This document shows positions 61,141 through 64,000 of a stretch of DNA of 64,000 nucleotides, in pieces; positions within the stretch are counted from its first letter, which is position 1; each line of letters starts with the position of its first letter. A model generated the notes under the pieces. That model saw only the letters and a list, made by a program, of their open reading frames with translations, was not told where the DNA came from and did no database searches. Where the stretch lies: the NCBI RefSeq assembly GCF_028583425.1, contig NC_072791.1, positions 40,307,368 to 40,371,367 of the forward strand, read 5' to 3'. A program made the position numbers and the translations under genes. The stretch is from Eublepharis macularius. Lineage: Eukaryota > Chordata > Lepidosauria > Squamata > Eublepharidae.

Positions 61141-62410
61141 CCTCACTTTGCCATGAAGCTCACTAGCCCTCTCTCAGCTCAGCCTATCTCACAGAACTGC
61201 CTCCACACTTTGTTTGAATTGGATTTGAGCTGGTCAAAAATGATAATTTTGTTCTGGGCAACTCACTCTGGCACTGAAGGAAGCATTACTGGTACAGTAG
61301 AATAAAGCTCTTTAAATGTTCAAAGGTTTTTGCTGCTAAAAATGACCAAAAATCACTTGAAACTCAAATTGCATAAAGAACATGATAGCCAGGGACTTTT
61401 TAGACAAGTCACATCATGAGCTTGTAACCAAAAGCTGGAATTGCAACTCGAGAAGCAACTTGTCTTCAGGGCTGAAAAGGAAATGAGACATTGTTTGCAG
61501 TGTGAAATGGGGAAGGAAGCATAAATTTCCTGTCCTTTTCCCACCATGCAATCCTAGGATAATTACCAAATCTTGTTATACCATGAATTGCTTTGGATTG
61601 ATCATGTGATTCTCTCCTGGAAATTGTAGGCTTAGAGCCTGCCTTTTTTAAAAAAAACAAAAAACAAATCAGTAAACTTCCTCCCCACCCCACTTCCACC
61701 CATCTGAGTGCCCGATAGGAGAAGGTGAGTGTGAAATGTTGGAGAGGAAACTGTGACCTCTTGGCTAATTCCGTTCTGTGAGTTTCTGTGATGTGACCCC
61801 TGGTAACCCCCTGAACGTAGATGCCCCCCTGTTCTTGCAAGTGGAGAGGAGCAAATAAAATCCAAGTGACAGCTGTAAGATAACAGCCCAGTATTGGCTT
61901 CTGTTGATTTCCTGTCATTGTGAGCAGTTGGGCTAGTGGCTGAGGCCTTATGATGAAAGTTAGTTTATCTGGTTGATGGGAATATCTGTCCTGCAGGGGT
62001 CCCAATCTAATGCGAGGATGTCCCCTTTGCTCTGGTGATGAAAGTGTAGTGCTTTTCAGTTTCACAGCAGTATTCCATGCAGTGCTAACAATCACAATTG
62101 ATGCGCTAGCTGGGGAGAAACTATTTTTTTCCATCTGCAAAATATTTCTCTTTGAATGTTGAGCAAATGTGCATGATCCCCAACCCGACTCCTGCTTATA
62201 GAAAGGAGCCTTATTCCCTAAGAGCAAATGAGTAAACACTGTATATACAGTGTGGAAAGACCTTCATTTATAACAGTTTGCCCTCCCTTCTACTCTCATT
62301 AAGGGAAAAGACTGAGGCTCTAATCCAGCACAGTCAGTAGGTTTAAACCATGAATGGCTCTGTGTCAAATGAGGTCTGGCTCAACAATGAACATGCTGGT
62401 ATTAAAATGG
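61141..62410 (+). other. STON2: STON2 intron, no named feature
   Basis: Contains an unexplained 257-codon minus-strand open frame (61466-62239) without any domain I recognise. No repeat is named. Confidence 0.4.
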
Positions 62411-62418
62411 GAAGGTGG

Positions 62419-62818
62419 CAGGCTTGCCAAGTATCTGCTTATGGTGGGCAATCTCCCAGCAATTAAGGCCTCTGCCCACCGATCCTCACCCGATTGGTGG
62501 ATGGAAGCAGGCAGGCCAAGAGGTGAGACGCATGATTGTCCACCACATGCTATAACATCACTTCCTGGATGACCCAGAAGCAATGGTGTCACGCCGGGGC
62601 CAATTCTTTAGCACTTGGCCAAAAAACGTAGTGTTTAAAATACTATGGTTTTGGCTGAGTGCTAAAAAATTGACCCTGGCATGTTGCCTTCGCTTCTGGG
62701 TCACACTGGGCTGCACAGGGACAATGATCACACACACTCTCCCAATAAGGTCCTACCAACTCCTCGCCCCCATTTCCCACCAGTTGCCAGGGGGACCTGC
62801 CAACCTTAGAAGGTGGTA
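62419..62818. mobile_element. hAT-like fold-back element, perfect 8 bp duplication
   Basis: Flanked by GAAGGTGG at 62411-62418 and 62819-62826. Starts CAGGCTTGCCAAG and ends GACCTGCCAACCTTA. The middle is a long inverted repeat: TGACCCAGAAGCAATGGTG ... CAATTCTTTAGCAC pairs with GTGCTAAAAAATTGACCC ... CGCTTCTGGGTCA around a short TAAAATACTATGG loop. No coding capacity. Confidence 0.93.
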
Positions 62819-63204
62819 GGAAACAAGTTGTATATTTATTAACTGATCTGGGCATTTCTGTGCAGCTTTTCTACTCAAATGGACCCATGGTGGCTTAAAG
62901 GAATTTCAATTTAAACACTGTTGTTTGCATCTAGCCATCTTCTGTTTCATTTTCCTCCTTACTGCAGCCCCTGTCCCACATGACTTCTGCCTGTGCAAGT
63001 CCCATGATTAGAGTTGCCAGCCAAGCCCTGGCAACTGGCAGGTGTTTTGGGTGCCAGGGGTATTAAAATTAATGCCACAGCTATGCTGCAATATTACTTC
63101 CAGCACAAACCTGGAAGCGACATCAGCTCATCACCGCAACATTCTAGGATTCAAGCAAAAATCTGTTTTGTACTGGAAGCATTGTCCTGCATTGCTGCGA
63201 TGTC

Positions 63205-63791
63205 TAGGGTTGCCAGACTGGGTCTGGAAAAATACCAGACCTTGGGAAGAGGGAGAGGGCCAGCCCTCACCTTCGTAATGCTCCCAGCCCCTGGCACAAT
63301 GACATCACTATTGGGGTGACATCATCACACTGCCACAAGGTGGGTAGGCTGGCCAGCCACTCCTGGGCACTGCTGCACAGGAGGCTGGGCAGCTGGGCTG
63401 GCCGCTCACTCCTCCAGTGGTGTGCAGGAGGCTGGGTGGGCTGGCCACACACTCCCACCCTCACCTCCCCAGTGGCAGTGCGCAGGATGCTGACCACGCT
63501 CCCCCAGTGTGTGCAGGAGGATGAGTGGGCTAGCTGGCCGCACACTTACATCCTCACCTCCTGGTGGCAGCACACAGGAGGCTGAGCAGGTTGGCTGGCC
63601 ACACTCCCACCTATCCCTGCAGCAGTGCACAGGAGGGTGGGCTGGCTGACCACACATTCCCTGGCAGCTGTGGGAGTGGCACACTAGTGGGTGGACTGGA
63701 CAGGCGAGATATCCAGTTTTTAAATTACGTTTTCCCCAGACAGTCCAAAAAACTGGACTGTCTGATGAAAACTAGACACCTGGCAACCCTA
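63205..63791. mobile_element. hAT-like element (inner) carrying a minisatellite
   Basis: Starts TAGGGTTGCCAGACTGGG and ends ACACCTGGCAACCCTA. Flanks GCGATGTC and GCGACATT agree at 5 of 8, all differences being transitions. ATGACATCACTATTGGGGTG lies inside the left end and TCCAGTTTTTAAATTACG near the right. The middle is a tandem repeat (next entry). Confidence 0.8.
63365..63660. repeat. Minisatellite inside the inner hAT-like element
   Basis: The word CAGGAGG (or CAGGATG) followed by CTGGGTGGGCTGGCC-like sequence and ACACTCCCACCCTCACC recurs about six times with unit lengths from roughly 30 to 61 bp. Units are diverged and uneven. Confidence 0.8.
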
Positions 63792-63907
63792 GCGACATTG
63801 GTGTGCCCACCATTTGTTTCCCACTGTTGCACTATGCAAGCAACAGGAGTGGGGGGGGGCAATCAGTCTCCCACTGTAGACAGAGACCTGGAATCCCTAT
63901 CCATGAT

Positions 63908-64000
63908 CCCAGCATAACCTTTTGGGATGACCAAAGGAGACCCCTCCTCCTCTTTTCCCCACAAAAAAATTGGTTGGCCCCAACCCTTATTTAAATTTTA
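63908..64000 (+). other. STON2: STON2 intron, window end
   Basis: Unassigned sequence; the window stops inside the intron, before the next STON2 coding exon. Confidence 0.5.

Larger units (their letters stand above)
63009..63899. mobile_element. hAT-like element interrupted by a second one (outer)
   Basis: The outer element starts TAGAGTTGCCAGCCAAGC and ends AGACCTGGAATCCCTA. Flanks CCCATGAT (63001-63008) and TCCATGAT (63900-63907) match at 7 of 8. Its inner sequence has CCAGCACAAACCTGGAAGCG, like other fold-back members. It is split by the element at 63205-63791, leaving about 300 bp of its own. Confidence 0.83.

Overview
This window is vertebrate nuclear DNA, most likely from a squamate reptile (a gecko or other lizard is my best guess, inferred only from repeat content). 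Small exons with GT-AG introns, MIR-like and tRNA-derived SINEs, 5S-rRNA-derived SINEs with a BovB tail, CR1, L2, L1 and BovB LINEs, and many short hAT-like elements fill it. I found no bacterial, phage or CRISPR content.

Gene content is two host genes on the + strand. Positions 925-3758 hold three exons of SEL1L, apparently the last three (ER-associated degradation, HRD1 partner), followed by a 4.2 kb 3' UTR ending at a poly(A) signal at 7962. After about 8 kb a CpG-rich block (16240-17075) is the best candidate for the promoter and first noncoding exon of STON2 (stonin-2, endocytic adaptor). STON2 coding begins at 29529 and continues in exons 31187-31444 and 33615-33791, giving residues 1-174 plus the first base of codon 175. 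The rest, including the NPF motifs and the mu-homology domain, lies beyond the window, so 33792-64000 is read as one STON2 intron of more than 30 kb. The SEL1L then STON2 order on one strand agrees with the human 14q31 arrangement.

The noncoding remainder is a dense repeat landscape: (1) hAT-like short elements with TAGGGTTGCCA-type ends and, where readable, 8 bp target duplications, including one element inserted in another at the right edge; (2) several families of fold-back elements, one inside the SEL1L 3' UTR; (3) an internally deleted BovB LINE at 44604-46080 that keeps its endonuclease and 3' end but has lost the reverse transcriptase, and whose 5' coding region shares a block with the body of the 5S-derived SINEs; (4) a young, 5'-truncated L1-type insertion at 57969-58438 with a perfect duplication and clean poly(A); (5) CR1, L2 and SINE fragments. 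Repeat boundaries are accurate to roughly 5-20 bp unless a target duplication is given. Most remaining intergenic and intronic sequence shows nothing I can name.
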